Below are positions 55,634-64,000 of a DNA stretch of 64,000 bases, in pieces. Every line of letters starts with the position of its first letter. Position 1 is the stretch's first letter. The notes under the pieces were generated by a model that worked only from the letters and a program-made list of their open reading frames with translations, searched no databases and was not told where the DNA came from. The position numbers and the translations under genes are program-made. Source of the DNA: an uncultured Muribaculaceae bacterium (GTDB lineage Bacteria > Bacteroidota > Bacteroidia > Bacteroidales > Muribaculaceae); the NCBI GenBank assembly GCA_910584545.1, contig CAJUBC010000002.1, forward strand, positions 33,853-97,852. The letters run 5' to 3'.

Positions 55634-58464
55634 GATTTCTTTTTCTTAGTGACAGATTCCAGAGCACCTGATTCCGTTAGCTTGTCTTTCAGGAAACGTC
55701 CGGTGTAGGATTCCTTGCATTCCGCGATTTTCTCCGGAGTCCCCTCTGCCACGATTGTGCCACCGGCATCGCCACCTTCCGGACCTACGTCTATAATCCA
55801 GTCCGCAGACTTTATCATGTCCATGTTGTGTTCGATGATAACCACCGTATTACCCTTGTCCACGAGCCTGTTGAGGGACTTCAACAGTACCGAGATGTCA
55901 TGGAAGTGAAGGCCTGTGGTAGGTTCGTCAAATATGAACAGCGTGTCCGTCTGCTTTTCCTGTGAAATGTAATAGGCGAGTTTCACGCGCTGGCTTTCGC
56001 CTCCGGAGAGGGTGGATGAACTCTGGCCTAATTTTACATAGCCGAGACCGACATCCTGCAGAGGGAGTAGTTTGTTGACAATCCTGCGTTCGGTGGCACC
56101 GTTCGATTCCCGCAGGAACTCTATTGCCTGGTTTACGGTCATTTCAAGGAAATCGTGGATGCTCTTGCCTCGGTATTCCACATCGAGTACTTCCTGCTTG
56201 AACCTTTTGCCGTGGCAGGACTCGCACTCCACGCTGATGTCGGCCATGAACTGCATCGGGATGGTGATGGTGCCTTCTCCCTTGCATTCCTCACAACGGC
56301 CTCCATCGGTGTTGAAGGAGAAGTAGGCGGGAGTGAAGCCCATCTGACGAGCCAACTGCTGCTCGGAGAAGAGCCGCCTGATTTCGTCGTATGCTTTCAG
56401 ATATGTGGCCGGATTGCTTCTCGAGGAAGTTCCTATCGGGTTCTGGTCTACGAATTCCACAGCCGATATCGAAGAGATGTCGCCACGAAGTTCGCGATGC
56501 GTTCCTGGCACATCCACCGGGTCACCGAGAGCGCGACGCAGCGACTTGTAGAGTATGTCACGGACAAGGGTAGATTTGCCGCTGCCGCTCACGCCGCTCA
56601 CCACCGTCATTACGCCGAGAGGGAACTTAACGTCGATGTTCTTAAGATTGTTCTGCGATGCTCCGGCCACCTCGATGAAACGCTTCCAGGTGCGACGACG
56701 TTTCGGTAATTCGATGCGGCGGTCGCCCCGCAGGTAATCCACCGTATATGAACCGTTGGCATCGCCACCTTTCAGCGCTTCCGGCAGATTTCCCTCGAAT
56801 ACAACCTCACCGCCGAGGCGGCCGGCATCCGGACCGATGTCGACGATCTCGTCGGCGGCGAGCATGATGTCTTCGTCATGTTCCACTATCACAACGGTAT
56901 TGCCGGTCTGCTGCAGTTTGCGCAATACTCCTATGAGTTTGCGCGTGTCGCGTGAATGCAGCCCGATACTGGGCTCGTCGAGTATGTAGAGGGAGCCCAC
57001 AAGCGAGCTTCCGAGTGATGTAGCGAGGTTGATGCGCTGGCTTTCGCCGCCGGAAAGGGTGGATGAGAGACGGTCGAGCGTGAGGTATCCGAGACCTACG
57101 TCGTCGAGGAATCCGAGTCGCTGTCTGATCTCAAGCATCAGTCGCGCGGCAATCTTCATCTCCTCATCGGTGAGGGTGAGGGAATCGAATACCCTGCGAA
57201 GCTCGCTTACGGGCATACGGACAAGTTCGGTGATGGTATGGCCTGCTACCTTCACGTACGATGCATCCTTGCGAAGTCTTGAGCCTCCGCAATCGGGACA
57301 GATGGTCTTGCCACGGTAGCGGGCCTTCATGACGCGGAACTGCATCTTGTCCTGCTGGCTGTCGATCCATCGGAAGAATCCGTCGATTCCCTCCCATACG
57401 GCATTGCCGTGCCAGAGGAAATCTCTCTGTTCCTCGGTCAGTTCGTTATATGGAGTGTGTATGGGGAAGCTGAACCTCGGAGCGATGTGGATAAGCCGTT
57501 TCTTCCATTCGCTCATCTTGTCGCCGTTCCAGCAGCGGACCGCGTTCTGATAGATCGACTTTGTCTTGTCGGGCACCACGAGGTCCTCGCTGATGCCGAG
57601 CACGCGTCCGAAACCTTCGCATGTGGGACAGGCTCCGTAGGGATTGTTGAAATTGAACATCAGGTCACTCGGCTCGCGGAATTCGATGCCGTCCGCCATG
57701 AAGCGTTTGGAGAAACGGTGTTCGTGAGGGCCGTCGGTTCCCCAGATCTTTATGATTGCCTCGTCATGGCCCTCGAAATATGCCGTCTCCAGAGAATCGG
57801 TGAGCCGTGATACGGTATCCTTGTCTGACGATACCGAGATGCGGTCGATCAGCAGCCGGTATCCGTCGTTCAACTCAGGTTCTTTGCCGGCGACTTCCGT
57901 GATGTCGAGGAAATCACCGTCTTTCTCAAGGCGGGAATAACCTTCCTTGGCGTAGATGCGGAGCTGGTCGGCGAACGAGCGTCCCTCTGGGAGGGAGATG
58001 TCGACGAGGATGGCGGCGCGGGTTCCATCCGGATAGGAGAGGACGGTGCGGATGATGTCCTCTATGCCATGCTTCCGAACCTCCATGCCGGTCACGGGGG
58101 AATATGTGCGGCCTATTCGGGCGAATAGCATCCGCAGGTAGTCGTAGATCTCCGTTGATGTACCGACGGTGCTTCGCGGATTGCGCGTGTTGACTTTCTG
58201 CTCCACGGCAATCGCCGGCGGAAGTCCCTTGATATAGTCGCATTCAGGTTTCGACATGCGGCCGAGAAACTGGCGGGCGTAAGCCGAGAGGCTTTCCACA
58301 TACCGGCGCTGTCCCTCGGCATACAGCGTGTCGAAGGCCAGCGACGACTTGCCGCTGCCGCTCACGCCGGTGATCACTATCATTTTACCCAAAGGAAGGC
58401 GCAGGTCAATATTCTTGAGATTATTGACCCGCGCTCCCTTTATCGTGATAAACTTGTTCTCCAT
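55630..58464 (-). CDS. uvrA: Excinuclease ABC subunit A
   Basis: UvrA (944 residues from MENKFITIKGARVNNLKNID at 58464) recognises bulky DNA damage in nucleotide excision repair. It has the first Walker A GVSGSGKSSLAFD, zinc-finger cysteines (CPDCGGSRLRKD; CEECKGEGTITIP and CESCHGKRF), two ABC signatures (LSGGESQRINLATSLG and LSGGESQRVKLAYY), the second Walker A VSGVSGSGKSTLV, and Walker B segments LYILDEPSIGLH and FIFDEPTTGLHFHD. The open frame extends 16 residues upstream, but the start used here is the family start. It precedes the lipoprotein gene on the same strand. Confidence 0.98.
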   Translation of the reverse strand: MENKFITIKGARVNNLKNIDLRLPLGKMIVITGVSGSGKSSLAFDTLYAEGQRRYVESLSAYARQFLGRMSKPECDYIKGLPPAIAVEQKVNTRNPRSTVGTSTEIYDYLRMLFARIGRTYSPVTGMEVRKHGIEDIIRTVLSYPDGTRAAILVDISLPEGRSFADQLRIYAKEGYSRLEKDGDFLDITEVAGKEPELNDGYRLLIDRISVSSDKDTVSRLTDSLETAYFEGHDEAIIKIWGTDGPHEHRFSKRFMADGIEFREPSDLMFNFNNPYGACPTCEGFGRVLGISEDLVVPDKTKSIYQNAVRCWNGDKMSEWKKRLIHIAPRFSFPIHTPYNELTEEQRDFLWHGNAVWEGIDGFFRWIDSQQDKMQFRVMKARYRGKTICPDCGGSRLRKDASYVKVAGHTITELVRMPVSELRRVFDSLTLTDEEMKIAARLMLEIRQRLGFLDDVGLGYLTLDRLSSTLSGGESQRINLATSLGSSLVGSLYILDEPSIGLHSRDTRKLIGVLRKLQQTGNTVVIVEHDEDIMLAADEIVDIGPDAGRLGGEVVFEGNLPEALKGGDANGSYTVDYLRGDRRIELPKRRRTWKRFIEVAGASQNNLKNIDVKFPLGVMTVVSGVSGSGKSTLVRDILYKSLRRALGDPVDVPGTHRELRGDISSISAVEFVDQNPIGTSSRSNPATYLKAYDEIRRLFSEQQLARQMGFTPAYFSFNTDGGRCEECKGEGTITIPMQFMADISVECESCHGKRFKQEVLDVEYRGKSIHDFLEMTVNQAIEFLRESNGATERRIVNKLLPLQDVGLGYVKLGQSSSTLSGGESQRVKLAYYISQEKQTDTLFIFDEPTTGLHFHDISVLLKSLNRLVDKGNTVVIIEHNMDMIKSADWIIDVGPEGGDAGGTIVAEGTPEKIAECKESYTGRFLKDKLTESGALESVTKKKKS

Positions 58465-58550
58465 ACTGTATGTACAACGGCAAATATCATTCCAAAACCT
58501 GTGCCGTCGCAATTATTAACAAATTTTTATGGAGAAGATGTTCTGTGTTG

Positions 58551-59951
58551 TTATTCCTCCGGTGCGAAGAGAGGATCCCATGCCGGAAGCTTGATCGGTT
58601 TCTGCTTGAGGATTTCAAGGATTTTGGCCGGAACATACTTCTTGTTGACAACGAGCCGGAACATGTATTCGTCAAACCAGCGGTCTGTCATTATCAGGTG
58701 GCCGTCGTTGGCGCCGGGTCCCCAGCTGTTCTCCACCATCCACTTCAACGGGCGTCCCTCCGAGTCGAGGTCTACTGCCATCAGTGTCATGGCGTGGCTC
58801 GAGGCACTGGCGTAGGTGCGGATGCGGTCTGCCTTGTCCATGCCGAAATCAACGCCCATCAGTGAGGCATAGTCATAGTTGTCCGGATCGAGCACGCCTC
58901 TGTCGCGGTCGAGAAACTTACCGACGTCGCATGAGAAATACATCATGGTGCTGTCCTTGATCGACTCTATGGCCATCTTCTTGATATCCTCCACCGGAAG
59001 GTTGATGTATGTCCAGTTCTTGCCGTCATAGACATGGCGGTCCAGATCTATCTCATATAGGCGGTAGAACTCTCTGGAGGGGTCGTTCATGAGCATCACG
59101 TAGTCGTTCTTCAGGTCGTTGCCGGCGAATTCCTTGTAGAACTGCTGCGGAGTGTAGGTCTTTGTGCTAACTGCATTGCCATCCTTGTCCCGGAGAGTGT
59201 AGGTGAATGTCTCCGGGGGTGTGCCGAGAGTGACTGTAAGCATGCCGTACACTTCGTTGAGCATTTCCTGCTTGCGTGCCGCTACCTCTTTGTCGCTCTT
59301 GCCGTCGGCATGCATCTTGCGGAGCTCGAGACCATCCTCGCGGAGCTTGAGAGCGATCAGCGAAGAGAGGCGCGATGTGTTGTTGGCGCTGAAGGTCTCG
59401 CCCATGACTTCCGCCGGCACGATGCCGTATTTCATGATGTTGTCGGAAAGCCCCGTGAACTGCCCGCCATCGCTGAGGGGGTGCATGAAGAGCCAGTCTA
59501 CGGTCTTGTCGTCCATCGGACGGTCGGAAAGGTCTATGATGCTCTGCAGGAAGAGGTTGGATTTCTCAAGCTGGTCGTAGAAGAAGTTGTAGTTCTGAGA
59601 TAGCTTTAGTTCCGGCATACCCTTGTCGGCCATGATCTGGGAGCGGAGCATGTTGAGTCCGGTGAAGAGCCAGCAGCGTCCGGAGCTCTGCTGGTCGGTG
59701 ATTCCCTTGCTCTCTACCTTATGGGAGAAATGGGTGTCGAAATTGTTTTTCGCGTCTGGATTCGAGGCGAGTTTGTCGATATGGTTGCCGCTGAGGGCAT
59801 TGCGGATTGCTTTCCTCGATGGAGTGCGGTCCGCTCCGGCCTTCATCTGTTCGAGCATCTGCGGGGTGATGCCTCCGGTATCTTTTGCACCGACCGCATC
59901 GGGTGAGAGTGTCAGTGCTGTTAAAGCGATTGCTATGAGTGTTCTTTTCAT
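58551..59951 (-). CDS. Secreted C1-family cysteine peptidase (bleomycin-hydrolase-like)
   Basis: The start at 59951 (MKRTLIAIALTALTLSPDAV) gives 466 residues with a signal peptide. The catalytic cysteine lies in DQQSSGRCWLFTGLN, the His in ASASSHAMTLMAVD and the Asn in WMVENSWGPGANDG, as in peptidase C1B (PepC/bleomycin hydrolase). Family blocks LSQNYNFFYDQLEKSNLFLQ and FSCDVGKFLDRDRGV support this. Most PepC enzymes are cytoplasmic; this one is exported, as in several gut Bacteroidales, so it likely acts as a periplasmic aminopeptidase. It lies 32 bases downstream of the B3/B4 gene. Confidence 0.93.
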   Translation of the reverse strand: MKRTLIAIALTALTLSPDAVGAKDTGGITPQMLEQMKAGADRTPSRKAIRNALSGNHIDKLASNPDAKNNFDTHFSHKVESKGITDQQSSGRCWLFTGLNMLRSQIMADKGMPELKLSQNYNFFYDQLEKSNLFLQSIIDLSDRPMDDKTVDWLFMHPLSDGGQFTGLSDNIMKYGIVPAEVMGETFSANNTSRLSSLIALKLREDGLELRKMHADGKSDKEVAARKQEMLNEVYGMLTVTLGTPPETFTYTLRDKDGNAVSTKTYTPQQFYKEFAGNDLKNDYVMLMNDPSREFYRLYEIDLDRHVYDGKNWTYINLPVEDIKKMAIESIKDSTMMYFSCDVGKFLDRDRGVLDPDNYDYASLMGVDFGMDKADRIRTYASASSHAMTLMAVDLDSEGRPLKWMVENSWGPGANDGHLIMTDRWFDEYMFRLVVNKKYVPAKILEILKQKPIKLPAWDPLFAPEE

Positions 59952-59983
59952 GATGATTATATGGCTAACTGTTATTGTCGTGA

Positions 59984-60649
59984 TCAAACGCTTATCGTAC
60001 TTACTGTGAAGTTCGTGGCGTGGCAGTGTCGAGAGAAGAGTTCCCGGGTAGTGGCCACCGTCTGCTCCAGGTCTATTTCTTGACTGAAGAGATGGATTGT
60101 CATGAGCATGCGGCGGGTGGTGAGCTCGATCTTGGTCCGCTCGTTGTCGGAGGTCGGTGTTCCGATTCCTCCTGTGGAATCGCGGAACACCGGCAGACCC
60201 TCTATGTTGAGTGGACCGCGTCCGATTCCCTCGTAGGGTTCGTCATGCCGCCCGATACCGAGGGTGACGGTTTCTCCATCAACTTTGTCGGCGTCGAAAC
60301 AACCTACGGAGCATCCCGTCCTCAACGACAGCATGTTACCGATGTCGACTATGGAATTGACCGTATAGAGGCCCAAACCGCGCACTATCCTGCGCATGAG
60401 CTGTTCCTGCGAGGGACGATATCGGTTGGGGTCCTTGCCGCACGCCTTATAAGCGCTCCTTGTGGCTGCGATAGCCGGAATCTTGTTGATTTCCTCCACT
60501 TTATAACGAGACTGTATCTCCTCGGCGAGTGTGTCCATTTCGGCGCGGCATGCATCCGATGTCGGACTGTTCTCAACATCACAGGTAATGATGACGGCGC
60601 GGTATCCCGGCACCCTCTCACCGAACTCATTCTCTATCTTGACTTCCAT
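59984..60649 (-). CDS. B3/B4 tRNA-binding-domain protein
   Basis: The 221-residue protein resembles the B3/B4 domain of phenylalanyl-tRNA synthetase beta in stand-alone form: NKIPAIAATRSAYKACGKDP, NRYRPSQEQLMRRIVRGLGL, YTVNSIVDIGNMLSLRTGCS, then GGIGTPTSDNERTKIELTTR. Stand-alone B3/B4 proteins are thought to edit or bind amino acids or tRNA, though this is not proved for this group. A promoter lies directly at the start codon (60654-60684), so the mRNA may be leaderless. It precedes the C1 peptidase gene. Confidence 0.9.
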   Translation of the reverse strand: MEVKIENEFGERVPGYRAVIITCDVENSPTSDACRAEMDTLAEEIQSRYKVEEINKIPAIAATRSAYKACGKDPNRYRPSQEQLMRRIVRGLGLYTVNSIVDIGNMLSLRTGCSVGCFDADKVDGETVTLGIGRHDEPYEGIGRGPLNIEGLPVFRDSTGGIGTPTSDNERTKIELTTRRMLMTIHLFSQEIDLEQTVATTRELFSRHCHATNFTVSTISV

Positions 60650-60653
60650 ATCA

Positions 60654-60684
60654 CAAAATTACAAATTTCTTGAATTATGGCAAA
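60654..60684 (-). promoter_or_regulatory. Predicted promoter directly at the start of the B3/B4 gene
   Basis: On the minus strand TTTG (plus 60681-60684), 19 bases, TAATTTTG (plus 60654-60661), then TGAT and the ATG at 60649. The -7 element ends only 4 bases before the start codon. Confidence 0.65.
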
Positions 60685-60726
60685 ATGATGAATGCATTAT
60701 GAATGTCAAGATATCGTTGTATATGG

Positions 60727-60734
60727 TACTTTTG
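60727..60734 (+). promoter_or_regulatory. Predicted -7 element of the COG0523 GTPase gene
   Basis: TACTTTTG lies 47 bases before the GTPase start. The upstream region around 60685-60705 (GATGAATGCATTATGAATG) is partly symmetric. A zinc-repressor site would be expected here, but I could not recognise a known consensus. Confidence 0.4.
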
Positions 60735-60781
60735 GCATTAGATTTGTTATAATTGAAGTTGAAATCCTAATTGAAACAGGA

Positions 60782-62035
60782 ATGGAAGATAAGAAATTTC
60801 TGCCTGTGCTTTTGCTGACAGGCTACCTCGGAAGCGGCAAGACCACGCTTCTCAACCGGATACTGAACAATCGCCGCGGCATTCGTTTCGCGGTTATTGT
60901 CAACGATATAGGTGAAGTCAACATAGACGCGGACCTTATAGCCAAGGATGGCGTTGTGGGTCAGGGCGATGACAGCCTCGTGCCCCTGCAGAACGGATGT
61001 ATCTGCTGCACGCTTAAGACAGACCTGATGAAGCAGCTTGCCGACCTTGTTTCGGCCCGTAAGTTCGACTACATCGTTATCGAGGCGAGCGGTATCTGTG
61101 AGCCGGAACCTATCGCGCAGACCATCTGCTCGATGCCGATGATGGGGGAGGAGTTCAACCGGGACGGTTCGGTTCGCCTCGACTGCATCGCTACCGTGGT
61201 GGATGCGCTCCGTCTGAGGGATGAGTTTTCCGCCGGTGCCGACCTCGTGAAGAAGGATATCGACGAGGAGGACATAGAGAACCTGATAATCCAGCAGATT
61301 GAGTTCTGCAACGTTATCATTCTCAACAAGATCTCTGAAGTATCTCCTGAAGAGGCAGCCGAGATCAAGGCCGTGATAAGGGCATTGCAGCCGAAAGCGG
61401 AGATCATCGAGTGCGACTACTGCGATGTGGATTTCGAAAAACTCCTGAACACCGGCGACTTCGACTTCGACAAAGTGGCCACGAGCGCCACATGGATCCG
61501 CGAGATAGAATCGCCTGTCGACGAGGATGAAGATGATGATCATCATGAGCATCATCATGACCACCATGACCACCATGACCACGACCATGATGAGCATGAT
61601 CATGACCATGACGAGCATCCTGGACATCATCACCACCATCATCACCATCACGATGAGGGCGAGACGGAGGAATATGGCATCGGAACTTTCGTCTATTTCA
61701 ACAGAAAACCGTTTTCTCTCAATAAGTTCGACTGGTTCTGCGCGAAACACTGGCCGGCTTCGGTGATAAGGACCAAGGGTGTATGTTACTTCAAGGAGAA
61801 TCCCGACATGTCCTATCTGTTCGAGCAGGCCGGAACGCAGAAGAGACTCGTGGAGGCAGGGCAGTGGTATGCCACTGCTCCTGAAGAGGACCTGCGGGTT
61901 CTTCTCGCCAACAATCCGGACCTGATGCGTGACTGGGATGAGGAGTATGGCGACCGAATGCAGAAATTGGTGTTCATCGGTCGCGACATGGACAAGGAAG
62001 CCATCACCAAGGCACTGGACGATTGCCTCGCCTGA
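60782..62035 (+). CDS. COG0523 (CobW/ZNG1-like) metal-chaperone GTPase with His-rich insert
   Basis: The start at 60782 (MEDKKFLPVLLLTGYLGSGK) gives 417 residues. The GTPase has Walker A GYLGSGKTTLLNRIL, the metal-binding CxCC motif in NGCICCTLKTDL, a switch region YIVIEASGICEPEPIAQTI and NKISEVSPEE (NKxx). A 50-residue stretch (about residues 245-300) is almost only H, D and E, with a run of nine His. A CobW C-terminal domain follows. COG0523 proteins deliver zinc or other metals to client enzymes using GTP. The metal here is unknown; the His-rich insert may store or sense Zn, Ni or Co. Confidence 0.93.
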   Translation: MEDKKFLPVLLLTGYLGSGKTTLLNRILNNRRGIRFAVIVNDIGEVNIDADLIAKDGVVGQGDDSLVPLQNGCICCTLKTDLMKQLADLVSARKFDYIVIEASGICEPEPIAQTICSMPMMGEEFNRDGSVRLDCIATVVDALRLRDEFSAGADLVKKDIDEEDIENLIIQQIEFCNVIILNKISEVSPEEAAEIKAVIRALQPKAEIIECDYCDVDFEKLLNTGDFDFDKVATSATWIREIESPVDEDEDDDHHEHHHDHHDHHDHDHDEHDHDHDEHPGHHHHHHHHHDEGETEEYGIGTFVYFNRKPFSLNKFDWFCAKHWPASVIRTKGVCYFKENPDMSYLFEQAGTQKRLVEAGQWYATAPEEDLRVLLANNPDLMRDWDEEYGDRMQKLVFIGRDMDKEAITKALDDCLA

Positions 62036-62043
62036 GGTCGAGA

Positions 62044-63429
62044 TTACAATTCGATAGTATTGTCAAGTCCGAGAAGGGTGTCGGGGACCCCTTTTCGGGC
62101 TTGTTGTTTTGCACCGAGTCTGATGAGCTTGCCGCATGTCTGCGGTATGCTCTGTCCCCCTTCGCTGAGCTTCTTCATGGCGCTGTCGTAGGCCTTCTGT
62201 GCGCTCTCGAGCTTTGCTCCGATCTCCATGAAGGGCTGCATGAACTTCCCTACGCGGTCGAGCATCTCGTTGGCGAGGGTATATACTTTCTCATGGTTCT
62301 CCGCCTGTGCGATCTGCTGCCATGTCATGGCTATTATCTTCAGCGCGGCATAGAGAGTCTGTTCGTCGGCGATGTAGACGTTCCTTTCCATCGCCTTCCT
62401 CCAGAGGTCGGGGGCTGCATTGGTGGCTGTAAGCAGCGCGGCGTTGTTCGGCACGAACATGATCACGTAGCCAACGCTCCGTTTCGGAGGTTTTATATGG
62501 GAGGAATAGTCCTTGGCTGCGAGTTCCGCCACATGTTTGCGGATGCTCTCCACGTGCGCGCGGAGAGCGCGGTTCCTGGCCTCGTCGGTTTCCGAGTTCA
62601 TATAGTCGAGATAGGCGGATAGGGATACCTTGGCGTCGATCACCACATCCCGTTCCTTGTCGAGGTGGAGGATTACGTCGGGGCGCATGGCTGTGGCGCC
62701 CTCCTCGCGGATAATGTTCCCGGCGGCGTCTCTGATAAATGCCTGGGTGTCGAAATGCACACCCTCGTGCAGTCCTTGCGATTCGAGGAGTTCCGTGAGC
62801 ACGGTCTCGCCCCAGTCTCCCTGGATTTTTCCGCCGTTGCGCAGGGCGTTGGCGAGTCGGTCGGCGCTTTCTCGGGCTGACTCGCTCGAGCGGAGCAGGT
62901 TGCTGATGTCGGCCGACATCTTGCCACCGAGTTCACCATGCACGCGCGTGTTTTCCGATACGGCCTCGCGCATGCGGCCGATCTGCTCATTGAGTGGAGT
63001 GAGGATAAGTTCCATGGAATTGCGGCTGCTTTGCTCGAATTCCTGCTGTCTGTCCTTGAGGAGGTCGGCGGTAGCATTCTTCAGTTGTTCCTGCATCTTC
63101 GCCACAGTCTCGTCAAAGCGATCCTGGAGTGCGTCCATAGCCTCGCGATGATGCTTTTCCTGAAGTTCAGCGGTCCGTTTATTGGTATCCTCCCGGTCGG
63201 CAAGTATGCGTTCGAACTTATGTCGTTCGGCTTGTACCTTTTCGTCAGCTACGCTTTTCTCCGTCTCGAGCCGTTCATCAGCCAGAGCCTTCTCAGTCTT
63301 CAGCTGCTGGATAGTGTCGGCAGTAACCTTTGCCTCTGCCTCAAACCGGCTCCGAGCCCTGTTCAGTCCGATCAGATACCCGACAGCCACCCCCGCCAAT
63401 CCAATCAATATCCCGACAATTATCTCCAT
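62044..63429 (-). CDS. rmuC: DNA recombination protein RmuC
   Basis: The 461-residue protein has an N-terminal membrane helix (IIVGILIGLAGVAVGYLIGL), a long coiled coil (residues about 25-150), and the RmuC nuclease-like domain with GKIQGDWGETVLTELLESQG, RPDVILHLDKERDVVIDAKV and PKRSVGYVIMFVPNNAALLT. RmuC limits inversions and gene rearrangements in bacteria. It is convergent with the COG0523 gene with a gap of only 8 bases. A MITE-like element lies in its upstream region. Confidence 0.96.
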   Translation of the reverse strand: MEIIVGILIGLAGVAVGYLIGLNRARSRFEAEAKVTADTIQQLKTEKALADERLETEKSVADEKVQAERHKFERILADREDTNKRTAELQEKHHREAMDALQDRFDETVAKMQEQLKNATADLLKDRQQEFEQSSRNSMELILTPLNEQIGRMREAVSENTRVHGELGGKMSADISNLLRSSESARESADRLANALRNGGKIQGDWGETVLTELLESQGLHEGVHFDTQAFIRDAAGNIIREEGATAMRPDVILHLDKERDVVIDAKVSLSAYLDYMNSETDEARNRALRAHVESIRKHVAELAAKDYSSHIKPPKRSVGYVIMFVPNNAALLTATNAAPDLWRKAMERNVYIADEQTLYAALKIIAMTWQQIAQAENHEKVYTLANEMLDRVGKFMQPFMEIGAKLESAQKAYDSAMKKLSEGGQSIPQTCGKLIRLGAKQQARKGVPDTLLGLDNTIEL

Positions 63430-63484
63430 AACAATCTATATTCAAATTCAATCCCCCAAATCTCTTCCATTGTCACACCATTTA

Positions 63485-63679
63485 GAGAGTGTTTGGATTT
63501 AACTTCTATTCACCCGAAGAGGATTTTTTGAGATGTTTGCGCAAGTAGAGGAGGGCGCGGTGCGGGCACCGTAACCGACGAAATCTTGGCGGAAACAGCC
63601 AAAAAAGACCTTCGGGTGGATAGAAAGAATTTCCTCCTCATCTATCTATTATAAATTCGTGTTAAATTCAAACACTCTC
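63485..63679. mobile_element. MITE-like 195-bp element with terminal and inner inverted repeats
   Basis: The ends GAGAGTGTTTGGATTTAAC (63485-63503) and GTTAAATTCAAACACTCTC (63661-63679) are inverted repeats with one mismatch, and both ends are flanked by TTA (63482-63484 and 63680-63682). A second inner pair, TTCTATTCACCCGAAG (63504-63519) and CTTCGGGTGGATAGAA (63610-63625), also differs at one base. The centre holds a CGGTG-CGGG-CACCG hairpin and no open frame. This is the form of a miniature inverted-repeat element; a 3-bp TNA duplication would suit an IS5/IS1031-type transposase. Confidence 0.65.
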
Positions 63680-63682
63680 TTA

Positions 63683-64000
63683 GACCCATGCTTCTTTTCT
63701 TTGCCGTATACGTGGTTTGAAGTGCAAATATAGTCATTTTTCACAAGATTAATGGCATGCGGCTGCTGAAATCCCTGATTTAGGAGAATATCGAAGCATA
63801 CTCCGAAGCACACCTATTGAAGCATATCAGGGAGAAACTCGAATAGCAAGCGCGGATACTCATGAAATTGCAATATGACGTAATGTGAGCAATATTGATT
63901 ATGAAATGATTGAAATTAACAAATATTAACATAAAATATCTTTATTAGTAACTGTTCAGCGGACACGCTGAGGTAGTCGCCTATTAGAAAAGGGCGAGTA
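63683..64000. other. AT-rich stretch without recognisable gene at the right edge
   Basis: No open frame of useful length is seen on either strand. The minus strand has a -7-like TATATTTG at plus 63725-63732 pointing towards rmuC. The plus strand carries loose GAAGCATA/GAAGCACA repeats near 63793-63826 and a small hairpin CAGCG-GACA-CGCTG near 63957-63970. It may be the upstream region of a gene beyond the window. Confidence 0.4.

Noticed and set aside
60767..61750. 327-residue minus-strand frame with a Met/Val-rich middle
   Set aside because: It is antisense to the COG0523 GTPase. The Met/Val run is the complement of the His/Asp-coding CAT/GAC repeats.
63683..64000. Transposase remnant next to the MITE-like element
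   Set aside because: The loose GAAGCATA repeats and hairpins do not translate into any recognisable transposase segment.

Overview
The window looks like chromosomal DNA of a Bacteroidales bacterium, most likely a gut Muribaculaceae-type organism. The support is a SusC/SusD pair with a DUF6377-type regulator, repeated Bacteroidetes promoters (a TTG or TTTG element about 20 bases before TAnnTTTG), the succinate-propionate enzymes MutA/MutB and Mdh, secreted proteins with C-terminal domains resembling type IX secretion sorting domains, and a base composition that looks well above 50% GC over most genes (judged by eye). The family-level placement is inference. No rRNA, tRNA, CRISPR array, phage or complete insertion sequence was seen.

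Layout. 1-5.3 kb: the start of a SusD lipoprotein gene, a complete SusC transporter gene, and a membrane-anchored DUF6377 regulator, all on the minus strand. The susC leader carries an unusual array of 22-bp dyad repeats. 5.4-16.5 kb: a minus-strand envelope region with a Dus enzyme, a small DMT protein, LPS-core genes (GT9, GT90, kdsB, waaA), two LtaS-like phosphoglycerol-transferase-type enzymes flanking a possible glycosyltransferase, and a DedA protein. 16.6-17.9 kb: a flavodiiron protein on the plus strand. 18-24 kb: two tandem copies of a two-gene cassette. Each copy is a small secreted protein with a sorting-like C-terminal domain, coupled by ATGA overlap to a 780-789 residue SusD-like protein that has an extra N-terminal beta-rich region, no lipobox and no SusC partner.

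24-38 kb: mostly housekeeping genes on the minus strand (rpe, ligA, truA, speA, a short ssb, an ArgC homologue lacking its catalytic cysteine, argR, a bifunctional-nuclease-family gene, mnmA, DoxX, a DUF5106/thioredoxin protein, an SGNH hydrolase, a BadF-type sugar kinase and a secreted LRR protein). 38-49 kb: mdh on the minus strand, then plus-strand radA, ftsE, mutA-mutB, a Yip1-like membrane protein, smpB and a U32 peptidase. 49-55 kb: a very large FG-GAP/PKD/FnIII/Big2 secreted protein of lower GC, split by a one-base frameshift in a run of six A residues, behind a structured leader of about 300 nt. 55-63.4 kb: a lipoprotein, uvrA, a secreted C1 peptidase, a B3/B4-domain protein with an apparently leaderless promoter, a His-rich COG0523 GTPase and rmuC. 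The right end holds a 195-bp MITE-like inverted-repeat element with TTA duplications.

Main leads for follow-up: the tandem orphan SusD-like/sorting-domain cassettes, the susC leader repeat array, the cysteine-less ArgC between argR and speA, and the frameshifted FG-GAP protein with its structured leader. All functional calls rest on reading the translated sequences and recalled family motifs; no database search was run.
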